A DNA stretch of 64,000 bases from assembly GCA_034665305.1 (NCBI GenBank), contig JAXDFZ010000010.1, positions 450,505-514,504 on the forward strand, given 5' to 3'. Below the pieces are notes generated by a model. It made no database searches and was not told the origin of the DNA. It worked only from the letters and a program-made list of their open reading frames with translations. The translations under genes were made by a program, and so were the position numbers. Position 1 is the first letter of the stretch, and the number at the start of each line of letters is the position of its first letter. Positions 24,890 through 33,855 of this stretch are shown in pieces. The DNA is from DASXRU01 sp034665305 (GTDB lineage Bacteria; Acidobacteriota; Blastocatellia; Pyrinomonadales; Pyrinomonadaceae).

Positions 24890-26098
24890 ATGGCCCAGGA
24901 TGAACTAATCGATGTGCGCCGGATGATGGCGGCTACCTCAGTCGAGGACCTGAATCGGCTGGCTGAGGAATACTTCGCGCGCGTCACCGATTGGAATTAC
25001 CATTTAGCCAAACCATTCGGCGCCATCGATGAAGTCCCGCAGCTGCTGATCAACTTTGCAGTTATTCTTCAGGGTCTGGGGATCTGTCCTGGGATGACCG
25101 TGCTGGAATTTGGCGCGGGCACCGGGTGGGCCGCGCGGTTTCTCACTCAACTAGGCTGTCGTGTAATCGCGCTCGACATCTCGCCGACGGCGCTCAAGAT
25201 CGGGGCCGAACTCTATCGCCGCCAACCGGTGTTTGGCGAAAAGCCGGAGCCGCAGTTTCTGCAGTTTGATGGCCATCGGATAGAGCTGCCTGATGAAAGC
25301 GTCGACCGCATCGTTTGCCTGGACGCTTTTCATCATGTGCCGAACCCGGGCGATATTTTGCGCGAGTTGGGAAGGGTGTTGCGGCAGGGAGGCATCGCCG
25401 GTTTTGCCGAGCCCGGCCCGCAACATTCGCTTTCGCCGCAATCGCAGTATGAGATGAGGACTTTCGGCGTTGTGGAAAACGATATCGAGATCCGGGAAAT
25501 CTGGCGCCAGGCGCAGGCCGCAGGCTTTACGGATATCAAACTAGCGGTTTTCAACGTGCCGGCTTTCCATTTAACTCTCGATGAATTCGAAAAGTTTCTC
25601 AAAGGTGGATCCGGAGCGCGACCTTATGCGGAGGCCGCCGCCGCTTACATGCAAAACCAACGCAGCTTCTTTCTTGCGAAAGGCGAGGCAGCGGCTTCCG
25701 ACAGCCGCTATCGGACTGGGCTGCAAGCAAAGATAAAAATCACGCCGAATTCAATCACGGCTGAGGCGGGACAACCGATAACGTTGCACGCGGCCGTTAA
25801 GAACAACAGCAAGTCCGTCTGGTTGCCGCGGAGTGCCGGGCTGGGCGCGGTAATGCTGGGATGTCACGTCTATGACGCGGCGGGCAAAATATTTCATCAC
25901 AGTTATCATTGGGAGGCGCTGACCCCTGATGACGGACGCGCTATTGCGCCGGGCGAGACGGTTGAATTCGCAGTGCACGTTCCTTCATTGCCCGCGGGAG
26001 ATTATCTGTTGGAGTTCGACATGGTCAGCAACGATGTGTGCTGGTTCGCGTTAAATGGATCACCAACCGTGAAGGTAACGGCGAGGGTAGCAGGGTAA
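24890..26098 (+). CDS. SAM-dependent methyltransferase with Ig-like C-terminal domain
   Basis: 402 residues. Motif I VLEFGAGTGWAARFL is followed by IALDIS, then IVCLDAFHHVPNPGDILRELGRVLRQGG, a class I methyltransferase core (about residues 60-220). The C-terminal ~120 residues form a beta-rich module with VKNNSKSVWLP and a final NDVCWFALNGSP. The architecture matches the 1699-2976 gene, though the two catalytic halves differ. Its ATG is four bases after the prenyltransferase stop, so they are translated from one message. A sugar or polyprenyl-linked glycan acceptor is plausible, not shown. Confidence 0.8.
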   Translation: MAQDELIDVRRMMAATSVEDLNRLAEEYFARVTDWNYHLAKPFGAIDEVPQLLINFAVILQGLGICPGMTVLEFGAGTGWAARFLTQLGCRVIALDISPTALKIGAELYRRQPVFGEKPEPQFLQFDGHRIELPDESVDRIVCLDAFHHVPNPGDILRELGRVLRQGGIAGFAEPGPQHSLSPQSQYEMRTFGVVENDIEIREIWRQAQAAGFTDIKLAVFNVPAFHLTLDEFEKFLKGGSGARPYAEAAAAYMQNQRSFFLAKGEAAASDSRYRTGLQAKIKITPNSITAEAGQPITLHAAVKNNSKSVWLPRSAGLGAVMLGCHVYDAAGKIFHHSYHWEALTPDDGRAIAPGETVEFAVHVPSLPAGDYLLEFDMVSNDVCWFALNGSPTVKVTARVAG

Positions 26099-26434
26099 TT
26101 TGGAGTGTGCCGGCAGAGCGCTGCGACGACGGCGCTTTGGATATATTTCCCCTCCCACTGGGAAGGGACTCAGGGGAGGGCCTGCACGGACCAGTTCCTA
26201 AATGACGTAGAGCCCTGAAAGGGCGAGTTTTGTGAAGCGCGCCCACGAACCGCGTGCCGATGACCGTTCTCATAGCTGTAAAGAGCCGCAGATGAGGCAA
26301 ATCGATTTCGCCCTTTCAGGGCTTTTGACTTCTGAGGATCGGTCGCGTAGGCCCTCCCCTTAATCCCCTCCCAGTGGGAGGGGAAGTTTATCCAAAGCGG
26401 TGTCGCGCTGTGCTTGCCACCGCACTCCAAATTG
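26097..26434. repeat. Three-level nested inverted repeat (composite element, copy 2)
   Basis: Outer arms: 26097-26142 (ATTTGGAGTGTGCCGGCAGAG ... GCGCTTTGGATAT) and 26389-26434 (ATCCAAAGCGGTGTCGCG ... CGCACTCCAAAT). Middle arms: 26146-26183 (CCCCTCCCACTGGGAAGG ... GGGGAGGGCC) and 26347-26388 (GGCCCTCCCCTTAATCCCC ... GGGAGGGG). Inner arms: 26210-26226 (GAGCCCTGAAAGGGCGA) and 26307-26324 (TTCGCCCTTTCAGGGCTT). The centre is 80 bases without further symmetry. It fills the 369-base gene-free gap. Confidence 0.8.
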
Positions 26435-26467
26435 GTTGGCCGGGTTTAAGTCTCATATTGATTCCAG

Positions 26468-29389
26468 ATGAAGAAAACCACATGGCCGGAATGGTGGCAA
26501 TCGCGACGTTATGATGTAGCCGCGATTTCGCTAATCGTTCTGTTCTTTCTGGTGTTCTTCTGGCCCGTGCTTTCCAGCGGTAAGTATTTCGTTACCAGCG
26601 ACGGCTTCGTCTATTCCTACCCGCTGCGCACGGTCGCCTGGAACAGCATCCGTTCCGGTCGAATCCCTTTTTGGACTCCGCTGATCCTGTCGGGTTATCC
26701 ATTGTTCTCGATGGCCCAGATCGGGCTCGGGTATCCGCTCACCTGGGGCTACTTGTTTCTGCCGGGACGCGTCGCCGAAGAGATATACACGCTCGCGCCT
26801 TACATTTTCTTTCCCGCCTTTACTTATGCCTACGCACGTGAGATCGGGCGCAGCCGTCTCGCGGCGCTACTGGCGGCGTTCGCCTTCGGTTATGCCGGCG
26901 CGATGATTAGCGCCGTTGCCTACAACGGCATGCTGACTAACGCCATCATGTGGTTGCCTTTGATGCTCATCGCGTTGGAGCGTTCGCGAAAAGGAGGTTT
27001 CGCTTCCTGTCTCTTGGGCGCGACCGGGGCCTATGCCATGTCGGTTCTCACGGGCATCGGGCAAGGTTTTCTGATCACGGGAATGGTGGCGTTCGCTTAC
27101 GCGCTGTTCCTGGCTGTGGTTCCTGTGCCTTCTACAAATGAGACGGCGGGAAAGGGAACCGCGCGTTGGGATCGTTGGCGGCCTTTAGGAGTAGCGACCG
27201 GGGCGCTCGTTCTGGCGGGCGGATTGGCGGCGTTTCAAATTCTGGAAACTCTGGTCGCACAAAGACTCAGCATTCGCAATTCGCTGACGTTTGCGACCTT
27301 TACGGAAGGCTCATACTCACCATGGGGATTGGTGCAGTCATTTGCCGCGCCGCTTCATTACATCGTCGACGCGTCGGCCTATGTGGTGCCGCTGGCATTA
27401 GTGCTCGCGATGGCCGGAATTTTCAGTCGTAGAAACTCAGAACGCGATCCGCGCATCTGGTTTTGGACTGCGCTGGCGTTGGCCAGTGTGATCCTGATGC
27501 TGGGCCAGCACACATTCGTTTATCGCGTCTTGTATCACGTGCCGGTCGTCAACTATTTTCGCGTTCCTGGCCGCCATGCTTTCGAGTGGACGTTTGCGAT
27601 CGGCATTCTGGCCGCCTACGGATGGGACGCGGTGGCGCTGCGGGTGGGCCAGGTCGATCAAGAAAAGACGGACTTTTCAAGCCGCCGGCTAATCATCTCG
27701 CTGATCCTGTTAGCGTTAAGCATCGCGGTGATTATCTGCTGGCGTTACGACCTGGCGCGAATTCCCACCACCTCCGAAGATCTCTTTTATGTCCGCAGTC
27801 GCTATCCCGTGATGCATTACCTCGGCTGGAAAGCGTTGCTAAGCGTATCGACCATCGCACTCTTTTGGATCAGTTGGCGGGTTGCCTCTCGACAATGGCG
27901 AGTTGGTCTGCTTCTCACCGTTATCCTCGTCGCCTGCTACGCAGAGCCATCGGTTAAGGCGACACGTTGGTGGTGGCCAACGCTGAAAACTGCAGATCGA
28001 TTCGACTCGGCATCGCCCACAACTCGTTTTCTAAAAGACTATCCAGCGGAACAGTATCGCGTCTATACGCGCAGCGTGCTTTTCTCCGAGGACCTGGTGC
28101 CACATCGGCGACTGGAACCGATAAATATGACGATGCTGCACAGGCTGCAGAATGTTGCTGGTTACGAACCTTTGATATTGCAACGATACAGCCGGGCGCT
28201 GGGAGATGTTTTTCTTGACGGCGTCACGCCGCGGCCGGGATATCCGGTTGATAACTCGATACTCGAATCGCGATCTCACGTTCTCGATCTGCTGAATACC
28301 GGTTTTGTCGTGACGTATTCCGGAATGTCCGTCGAACCCACAAAATTCGTGGAGCAGGGAGGCATCAAGTTTGGCCAGAACTACCCCAACGTTACCCTCA
28401 AGCCCGGCGAGAAAACGACGTTGCCGGCCGTTGCGGCGCAAGCAGATCAACTAGGCCTGGTGACCACGTTATCTTTCTCGGCCGGGTTGCCGGAAGGAAC
28501 AGTGATCGCAAAGGTGCGAGTGCTAACGGCGGATGGCCGGAAAATCGAGCGCGAAGTTTTGGCCGGCAGGGACACGGCGGAATGGGCCCATGAGCGCAGC
28601 GACGTGCGTTCGCAAGTGCGCCATCGCCTGGCGCCAATTTTCGACAGTCATCCCACCGGGGAACAGGGAGAAGAATTCACTTATTATCGCTACTACACGC
28701 GCATCCCGCTGGACGAACGGGTGCAGATCGAGCGAACTGAAATTGAAAATGTCTCACCCGTCGCTTTCATCACGATTTGGAAAGCCAGTTACTACGATTC
28801 CCAGAATCACTTTTCGATGCCGTTGCCGCATTACGATTTACGGAAGTGGCAGGCGGTTTATGACTACGACGATGTGATCATCCTGCGGAACAAGAACGTG
28901 CTGCCGCGTTTGTGGCTGGTGGCCGAGGCTGAGGCGGTTGATGCCGAGCAGGCACTGCGGCGCATCCGCGGGGAAGGCGATAATCCCTTTGATCCGAAAC
29001 GAACTGCGCTGTTGGAAGTTGCTCCCGAAAAGCTTCCTTCGTTGCCGGGCGGCGCAGTTTCGGCCAACAGTTCGGCAAGGTTCGTATCTTATGAAAACTA
29101 TCGGCTCGTGATCGAAACAACGACAGACACGCCCACGGTTCTGGTCCTAAGCGAAATTGATTATCCGGGATGGGTAGCGACGGTCGACGGAGCGTCGGCG
29201 CCAATTTACGCGACGGATTATTTGCTGCGAGGGATTGCGCTGGCCGCCGGGCAGCACCGGGTCGAGTTGCACTATGCGGCGCCGGCGGCGCGTACGGGCG
29301 CGATAGTCTCCAGTCTTACGTTGCTGCTGCTGGTTGGGATTGCGATTTACGCGAGGCGAGGCCCGGCAAAGCGCCGCGCGGTTCTTTAG
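26468..29389 (+). CDS. YfhO-family bacterial membrane protein
   Basis: 973 residues. Residues 1-480 carry about 12 membrane segments, starting with VLSSGKYFVTSDGFVYSYPL and RSGRIPFWTPLILSGYPLFSMAQIGLGYPL, the typical YfhO N-terminal loops. The large soluble C-terminal part contains VNYFRVPGRHAFEW upstream and, near the end, YRLVIETTTDTPTVLVLSEIDYPGWVATVDG, followed by a last membrane helix. That closing motif is characteristic of YfhO proteins. In Firmicutes YfhO-type proteins add sugars to lipoteichoic acid; in this Gram-negative setting a polysaccharide-modifying role is inferred. ATG 26468 lacks a strong ribosome site. The next gene starts immediately after the stop. Confidence 0.82.
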   Translation: MKKTTWPEWWQSRRYDVAAISLIVLFFLVFFWPVLSSGKYFVTSDGFVYSYPLRTVAWNSIRSGRIPFWTPLILSGYPLFSMAQIGLGYPLTWGYLFLPGRVAEEIYTLAPYIFFPAFTYAYAREIGRSRLAALLAAFAFGYAGAMISAVAYNGMLTNAIMWLPLMLIALERSRKGGFASCLLGATGAYAMSVLTGIGQGFLITGMVAFAYALFLAVVPVPSTNETAGKGTARWDRWRPLGVATGALVLAGGLAAFQILETLVAQRLSIRNSLTFATFTEGSYSPWGLVQSFAAPLHYIVDASAYVVPLALVLAMAGIFSRRNSERDPRIWFWTALALASVILMLGQHTFVYRVLYHVPVVNYFRVPGRHAFEWTFAIGILAAYGWDAVALRVGQVDQEKTDFSSRRLIISLILLALSIAVIICWRYDLARIPTTSEDLFYVRSRYPVMHYLGWKALLSVSTIALFWISWRVASRQWRVGLLLTVILVACYAEPSVKATRWWWPTLKTADRFDSASPTTRFLKDYPAEQYRVYTRSVLFSEDLVPHRRLEPINMTMLHRLQNVAGYEPLILQRYSRALGDVFLDGVTPRPGYPVDNSILESRSHVLDLLNTGFVVTYSGMSVEPTKFVEQGGIKFGQNYPNVTLKPGEKTTLPAVAAQADQLGLVTTLSFSAGLPEGTVIAKVRVLTADGRKIEREVLAGRDTAEWAHERSDVRSQVRHRLAPIFDSHPTGEQGEEFTYYRYYTRIPLDERVQIERTEIENVSPVAFITIWKASYYDSQNHFSMPLPHYDLRKWQAVYDYDDVIILRNKNVLPRLWLVAEAEAVDAEQALRRIRGEGDNPFDPKRTALLEVAPEKLPSLPGGAVSANSSARFVSYENYRLVIETTTDTPTVLVLSEIDYPGWVATVDGASAPIYATDYLLRGIALAAGQHRVELHYAAPAARTGAIVSSLTLLLLVGIAIYARRGPAKRRAVL

Positions 29390-31540
29390 ATGAACTTTCT
29401 CAAAAGATTTGTGGATAGCTGGTATGGAGTCCTGCTCGTTTCGGGACTGTTCAGCTTTGCCATGATGTATCGCTACATCGTGCCGCTGAATGGAATTCTC
29501 TACAGGGAGGGCGCCGAAGGGCATGACTGGGGTCAGATGGTTTGGAACCTGTGGTTTGTCAACGAAGCCATTACCGCCGGTCACAATCCTTACTTCACGA
29601 ATCTCTTGTTCTATCCTGTCGGCGCTAACCTGGCCCATCACACGCTGGCCGCGGGATTCTTTCCCGTCACGTTCCTGGTGAAACTTTTTTCTCGTGGCGA
29701 TCCGCTTTATCCGATCTATGCCTATCACATAATCATTCTCCTTTGTTTCACCGCCACACTCGCGTGCAGTTATTTCCTTTTGCGTGAACTGGCGATCACT
29801 CGTTTGGCGGCCGCGATCGCGGCATGCGCGTACGCGTTCTGTGATTACTATCAGATACACACTTTGCATCTGAATTTGCTGGCCGGCTTTTTCCTGCCGC
29901 TGACTGCGCTCTTCCTGGTGCGAGCCTACAAAGAGCCGCAGTCGCCCAACTTCATGTATGCGGTAATAGTTTCAGCCGCCGCCGTCTATTTCACAGAGTA
30001 TGCCCTTTATCTTTACCTCGGCATGGTCGTGTTCGCTTCGCTCTGGTTACTATTTCGCGAAACCCGCCGTAGTTTGATCGACGCGATAAGCCAGTTAGGC
30101 GTGAAACGATTGGCCGCAGCGTTCGCGCTTTTCCTGTTACTGGTAATACCGTTTGCAGTGAATTTCGCCAGCGCCCATGGCATCAAACCGCTGCCGGTCG
30201 AGTCGTCTGTTTATTCAGCGAACGTGGCTGCGTTTGTCGTCCCGGGAACGAATCATCCCTTATTGAACAAGGTATTCGGGCCGCTCAATGCACGCGTCAC
30301 AGCGGGCCTCGGAGGTTACGAAGCGTTTCTGGGTTTCACCTTGATCATTTTTGCGGGCGTCGGGTTCTTTATTACCAAAAACAGATTGGTACGTATCTGT
30401 GGTATTAGCGCGATCGTTTTTTACTTGCTGGCACTGGGGCCAACGCTGAAGGTTTTCGGCTCTGATACTGGAACACGTTTGCCCTACTCTTTGCTGATGC
30501 AGATCCCGCCTTTTGCCATGGGCCGAACCCCCGTGCGTTTCGTTGCGGTCGCGAGTTTCTTTCTGATGATCGTTGCCGCAGCCGGAATGGCCTGGTTGCA
30601 TTTTGCCCTGACCCGGCGCCTGGGCCGGAGTTGGGCCCTGGCACTGATGCTGACTTTGTTGGTCGTAACAGTCGCCGGCGCATACACGCGCACCTACCGT
30701 CGTCACAGTTTTGTTCCCCCGGCTAACTTGCGCGCCCGCGTCATCGGCCCGGTGTTCAATGTTCCGTTGCGTGGCAATGACGGCTACGCATCGCTGCTTC
30801 AGGTCTTCCACGGGCAACCGATAGCTACGGGCTACGTTGCCCGTGAGTCGGTGGAAACCAGGAATCGTTTTCTGGAACTCAAGCGAATTTACGATCACGG
30901 TGGGCCGGATTTTTGCGACCGCATCACCGCGCTGGGTTTTCGCAATATCGTGATCACTGGCGGCGAAGTAGTAGTTCCGTTAGAACTGTCGCGGTGCAGC
31001 ATTCCCGTAATCGATTTGCGCAGCGATCCATCCTGGCTGCGAAGTTTTCCTGCTTTCGCCGGCAACGATGTACCGCGCTTTCCGGATTACCCTTATGGAG
31101 TCACTCTCGATTTCGGCTTCACTAACCGGGACGGTTACGAACGACTGGCGGACAAGTATCTCTGGTACGGATGGAGCGGGCCCGAAAAAAATTCACGTTG
31201 GACCGAACGGGCCAGGGCGGCCATAACGTTTAAAGTAACTGAGGTATCAGCCGCCGTAGTTCATTTGCAAATGGCGCCATTTCTCGTGCCGGGCAAACTT
31301 GCCAGCCAGCGAGTTGAGATTGAACTCAACGATCAGCGAGTCACTTCGTTGTCGCTTGCTAATGGAGCCTTTAATGAGTACGAAATCAGTTTGCCACTCA
31401 GTGCGATGCGCGAAGAGAACGTGCTCACATTCAGTTTGCCGGACGCGACGTCGCCCCAATCACTCGGTGTCAGCGAGGACACGCGGCTGCTGGGAATTAA
31501 CGTTAAGTGGTTGACGATCAGTCAGAACCGCCCGCGGTAG
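29390..31540 (+). CDS. Multi-spanning GT-C-like membrane protein with C-terminal beta-domain
   Basis: 716 residues. Its ATG follows the TAG of the YfhO gene directly, indicating coupled translation. After helix 1 come WNLWFVNEAITAGHNPYFTN and LFYPVGANLAHHTLAAGFFPVTFLVK, then YQIHTLHLNLLAGFFLPL. About 11 membrane segments are followed by a soluble region with NVPLRGNDGYASLLQVFHGQP. A final domain starts LWYGWSGPEKNSRWTE and ends ATSPQSLGVSEDTRLLG, shared with the 8431, 12431 and 31583 genes. The closest relative in the window is the next gene. Function is unassigned beyond the glycan context. Confidence 0.75.
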   Translation: MNFLKRFVDSWYGVLLVSGLFSFAMMYRYIVPLNGILYREGAEGHDWGQMVWNLWFVNEAITAGHNPYFTNLLFYPVGANLAHHTLAAGFFPVTFLVKLFSRGDPLYPIYAYHIIILLCFTATLACSYFLLRELAITRLAAAIAACAYAFCDYYQIHTLHLNLLAGFFLPLTALFLVRAYKEPQSPNFMYAVIVSAAAVYFTEYALYLYLGMVVFASLWLLFRETRRSLIDAISQLGVKRLAAAFALFLLLVIPFAVNFASAHGIKPLPVESSVYSANVAAFVVPGTNHPLLNKVFGPLNARVTAGLGGYEAFLGFTLIIFAGVGFFITKNRLVRICGISAIVFYLLALGPTLKVFGSDTGTRLPYSLLMQIPPFAMGRTPVRFVAVASFFLMIVAAAGMAWLHFALTRRLGRSWALALMLTLLVVTVAGAYTRTYRRHSFVPPANLRARVIGPVFNVPLRGNDGYASLLQVFHGQPIATGYVARESVETRNRFLELKRIYDHGGPDFCDRITALGFRNIVITGGEVVVPLELSRCSIPVIDLRSDPSWLRSFPAFAGNDVPRFPDYPYGVTLDFGFTNRDGYERLADKYLWYGWSGPEKNSRWTERARAAITFKVTEVSAAVVHLQMAPFLVPGKLASQRVEIELNDQRVTSLSLANGAFNEYEISLPLSAMREENVLTFSLPDATSPQSLGVSEDTRLLGINVKWLTISQNRPR

Positions 31541-31645
31541 CGGGCCTGCCGATTGCTGAATGCGGATTTCGGATTGCGGATAATGAAACAACTAGCCGAT
31601 TCACCCTCAATCCGCACTCCGCATTCCGCCTTCCGAAATCGCACC
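31519..31645. repeat. Repeat cluster at the junction of two paralogous genes
   Basis: GTCAGAACCGCCCGCGGTAGCGGGCC (from ~31521, overlapping the end of the upstream gene) is the same family as the perfect inverted repeat at 63250-63344. It is followed by AATGCGGATTTCGGATTGCGG (31559-31579) and the complementary ATCCGCACTCCGCATTCCG arm (31611-31634). The latter family recurs at 50722-50790. Confidence 0.65.
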
Positions 31646-33772
31646 GCGGGCACCTTTGTTATCTGTCTGCTGTTTTCCCTGGTGATGGTTTACCACTTCG
31701 TCGTTCCGCTTGATGCCGTCCTGGCCAGTGAGGGAAAAGTTTGGAACGACCCGGCACATTCAATCTGGAGTCTATGGCTGGTAACTGAAAACATTTCGAG
31801 CGGCCGGAGTCCTTATCATACTGATCGCATTTTTTATCCAGTCGGCGCCGACCTGACCCATCACACGCTTTCGCCCGGCTTTTTTCCTGTCACTTTTCTG
31901 GTCAAGAAACTTTCGCGGAACGCTCCGATGTATCCGATCTACGCCTATCGAATCATCGTCTGGCTTTGCTTCACGCTGCTTTTGTATTTTCAATACCTGC
32001 TGTTGCGGCAGTTGCAATTCACGCGTTTGGCGGCGGCCATTGGCGGCGTGGCCTTTGCCTTTGCTGATTTTTTCCATGAGCACTCGCCACACCTCAGTTT
32101 ATTGGCCGGGTTTTTCATTCCCCTGACCGCCTTGTGTTTGGTGCGACTGTACCGCCGGACGTCGTCTAGGAATTTAGTGGTGGCGGGACTGTCTCTGGGG
32201 ATGGCGATCTACTTTACTGAGCTGGCGCTTTATATCGTTTTAGCCCTGACCGTTTTTCTGCTGGCCGCGTCGCTTCACCGCAGCCACAGAACCATCCTAA
32301 AAGAGAAAATTCGCGCGCTGGGCATGCGGCGCATCCTGCTGACAGGCGCGCTCAGCGTTGCGATCATGATGCCGTTCCTGCTCAATCACTTCTCCAGCAA
32401 AGTGATTAAGCCGCCCGTAATGGAGTCTTCGAATTACTCTGCAAATCTTGCAGGTTTCGTCATTCCGGAACCGAACCGCACGCCACTTTACGGCAACATG
32501 TTCGCCGCGCTCTCGGCGCGTCTGACCAAGGGAAGCGACGGGCGCGAAACGTTCATCGGTTTTCCGGTGCTGCTGTTTGCAATCGTCGGGTTGCTAGCAT
32601 TGAAAGACAGGATGATACGCGTAGCGGCGACTGTCGCGCTGGTGTTTCTAATCCTGAGTCTGGGACCGACGCTGAAAATGTTTGGCACGGAAACCAGTGT
32701 GCCGCTGCCGTACGCGTTGCTGATGAAGTTACCGCCGTTCGATCTCGGGCGCACGCCGATCCGATTTGTGGTAATTGCGATTTTCTTTCTGACGATCATC
32801 GCCGGCGCCGGCCTAACCTGGACGCAGACAACATTGCAGTCCGCCAAAGGATCAAAGGCCGCGCTTACCCTCTTGTTGTTAGTGTTTCTGTGGACGGCGA
32901 CGGAAGCTTACTGGCCGTTCCCACGGCAAATGCCTTTTCATCCGCCGGCGGAACTGGCCCAAATCGTCGCTGGTCCAGTATTGAACTTGCCCGCCTCGCG
33001 TTTCGATGGATATGCCGCGCTGCTGCAGGTATTTCATCACCAGCCAATTGCCACGGGTTACATCTCTCGTTTCTCCGAGGAACAAGTTGCGCAGGTTGAG
33101 AATCTGGCGCGCGTCGTTGATAAGGAAAGCGATGCGTGTAGCGAACTGGCGCGGCAGGGAATCCGCAACCTCATCATGAACCCGGTTCCATACCTTGAGG
33201 CGCCTTATCACTTTGGATCGTGCCCCCTGAACATTCTCGACTTGCGCCTTAAGGCTTCTTACTCGCGCTACGAAATGGGTGCGCGAATTGATCTCTCAAG
33301 CGCGTCTTCAGAACGGTTTCTGGGGTACGGCTGGAGTCCGGGGGAACCGAATGCTCGTTGGACGGAACGAGGCAAGGCCATCGTATATTTTGCGTTGGAC
33401 CAGCCACAGATCGTCACTTCGAGGACGTCTCCATCCCGCGCAGCAAGTCTGCTTTTACGTATGGCACCCTTTCTGGCTGCAGGTAAGCTGGATCATCAGC
33501 GGGTGATAATTAAGATGAATGGTCATGAATTACAGACTCTGACCCTGGCTACTAATGAAACGATTGAGTATTCAGTACCAGTGGGGGCGGGTTTGCTTGG
33601 TATCGAGAATGTTCTGAGTTTGGAGTTACCGGACGCGGAATCGCCGAAGCGACTGGGAGTGGGCGAAGACACTCGGCGGCTGGGTGTCAGCGTTCAATGG
33701 CTGCAACTCGATCCAGCTGTCGAGCCCTTTCAAGCTCTTCACTGGGATCGCGGGCGTCCCGCCCGCAACTGA
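31583..33772 (+). CDS. Multi-spanning GT-C-like membrane protein, paralogue of the 29390 gene
   Basis: 729 residues from ATG 31583; a TTG at 31553 lies fully in repeat DNA. After helix 1 it has WSLWLVTENISSGRSPYHTDRIFYPVGADLTHHTLSPGFFPVTFLVKK and FHEHSPHLSLLAGFFIPL, matching the preceding gene, then about 11 membrane segments, NLPASRFDGYAALLQVFHHQPIATGYISR, and the C-terminal domain beginning LGYGWSPGEPNARWTE. The first ~20 residues are read through a dispersed repeat. The last ~14 (ending DRGRPARN) are read through the left arm of another inverted repeat. Both protein ends have therefore been reshaped by repeats, while the core is conserved with the neighbour. Confidence 0.75.
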   Translation: MKQLADSPSIRTPHSAFRNRTAGTFVICLLFSLVMVYHFVVPLDAVLASEGKVWNDPAHSIWSLWLVTENISSGRSPYHTDRIFYPVGADLTHHTLSPGFFPVTFLVKKLSRNAPMYPIYAYRIIVWLCFTLLLYFQYLLLRQLQFTRLAAAIGGVAFAFADFFHEHSPHLSLLAGFFIPLTALCLVRLYRRTSSRNLVVAGLSLGMAIYFTELALYIVLALTVFLLAASLHRSHRTILKEKIRALGMRRILLTGALSVAIMMPFLLNHFSSKVIKPPVMESSNYSANLAGFVIPEPNRTPLYGNMFAALSARLTKGSDGRETFIGFPVLLFAIVGLLALKDRMIRVAATVALVFLILSLGPTLKMFGTETSVPLPYALLMKLPPFDLGRTPIRFVVIAIFFLTIIAGAGLTWTQTTLQSAKGSKAALTLLLLVFLWTATEAYWPFPRQMPFHPPAELAQIVAGPVLNLPASRFDGYAALLQVFHHQPIATGYISRFSEEQVAQVENLARVVDKESDACSELARQGIRNLIMNPVPYLEAPYHFGSCPLNILDLRLKASYSRYEMGARIDLSSASSERFLGYGWSPGEPNARWTERGKAIVYFALDQPQIVTSRTSPSRAASLLLRMAPFLAAGKLDHQRVIIKMNGHELQTLTLATNETIEYSVPVGAGLLGIENVLSLELPDAESPKRLGVGEDTRRLGVSVQWLQLDPAVEPFQALHWDRGRPARN

Positions 33773-33855
33773 GCGTACAGCGACGCGTTTCTTTTGAAGA
33801 TCTAATTAGGTGAGTTTGCGGGCGTGACGCCCGCGGTCCCAGTGAAGAGCTTGCG
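33729..33855. repeat. Inverted repeat between convergent genes
   Basis: The left arm 33729-33769 (CAAGCTCTTCACTGGGATCG then CGGGCGTCCCGCCCGC) pairs with the right arm 33814-33853 (GCGGGCGTGACGCCCGCGGTCCCAGTGAAGAGCTTG). Each arm also holds a smaller GC-rich hairpin. The left arm overlaps the end of the 31583 gene, and the right arm ends two bases before the stop of the ABC gene. It probably works as a bidirectional terminator. Confidence 0.7.

Noticed and set aside
26097..26434. Possible CRISPR array or structured RNA gene
   Set aside because: Arms are inverted, not direct, and spacing is irregular; no cas genes in the window. Repeat copies elsewhere argue for a mobile palindrome.
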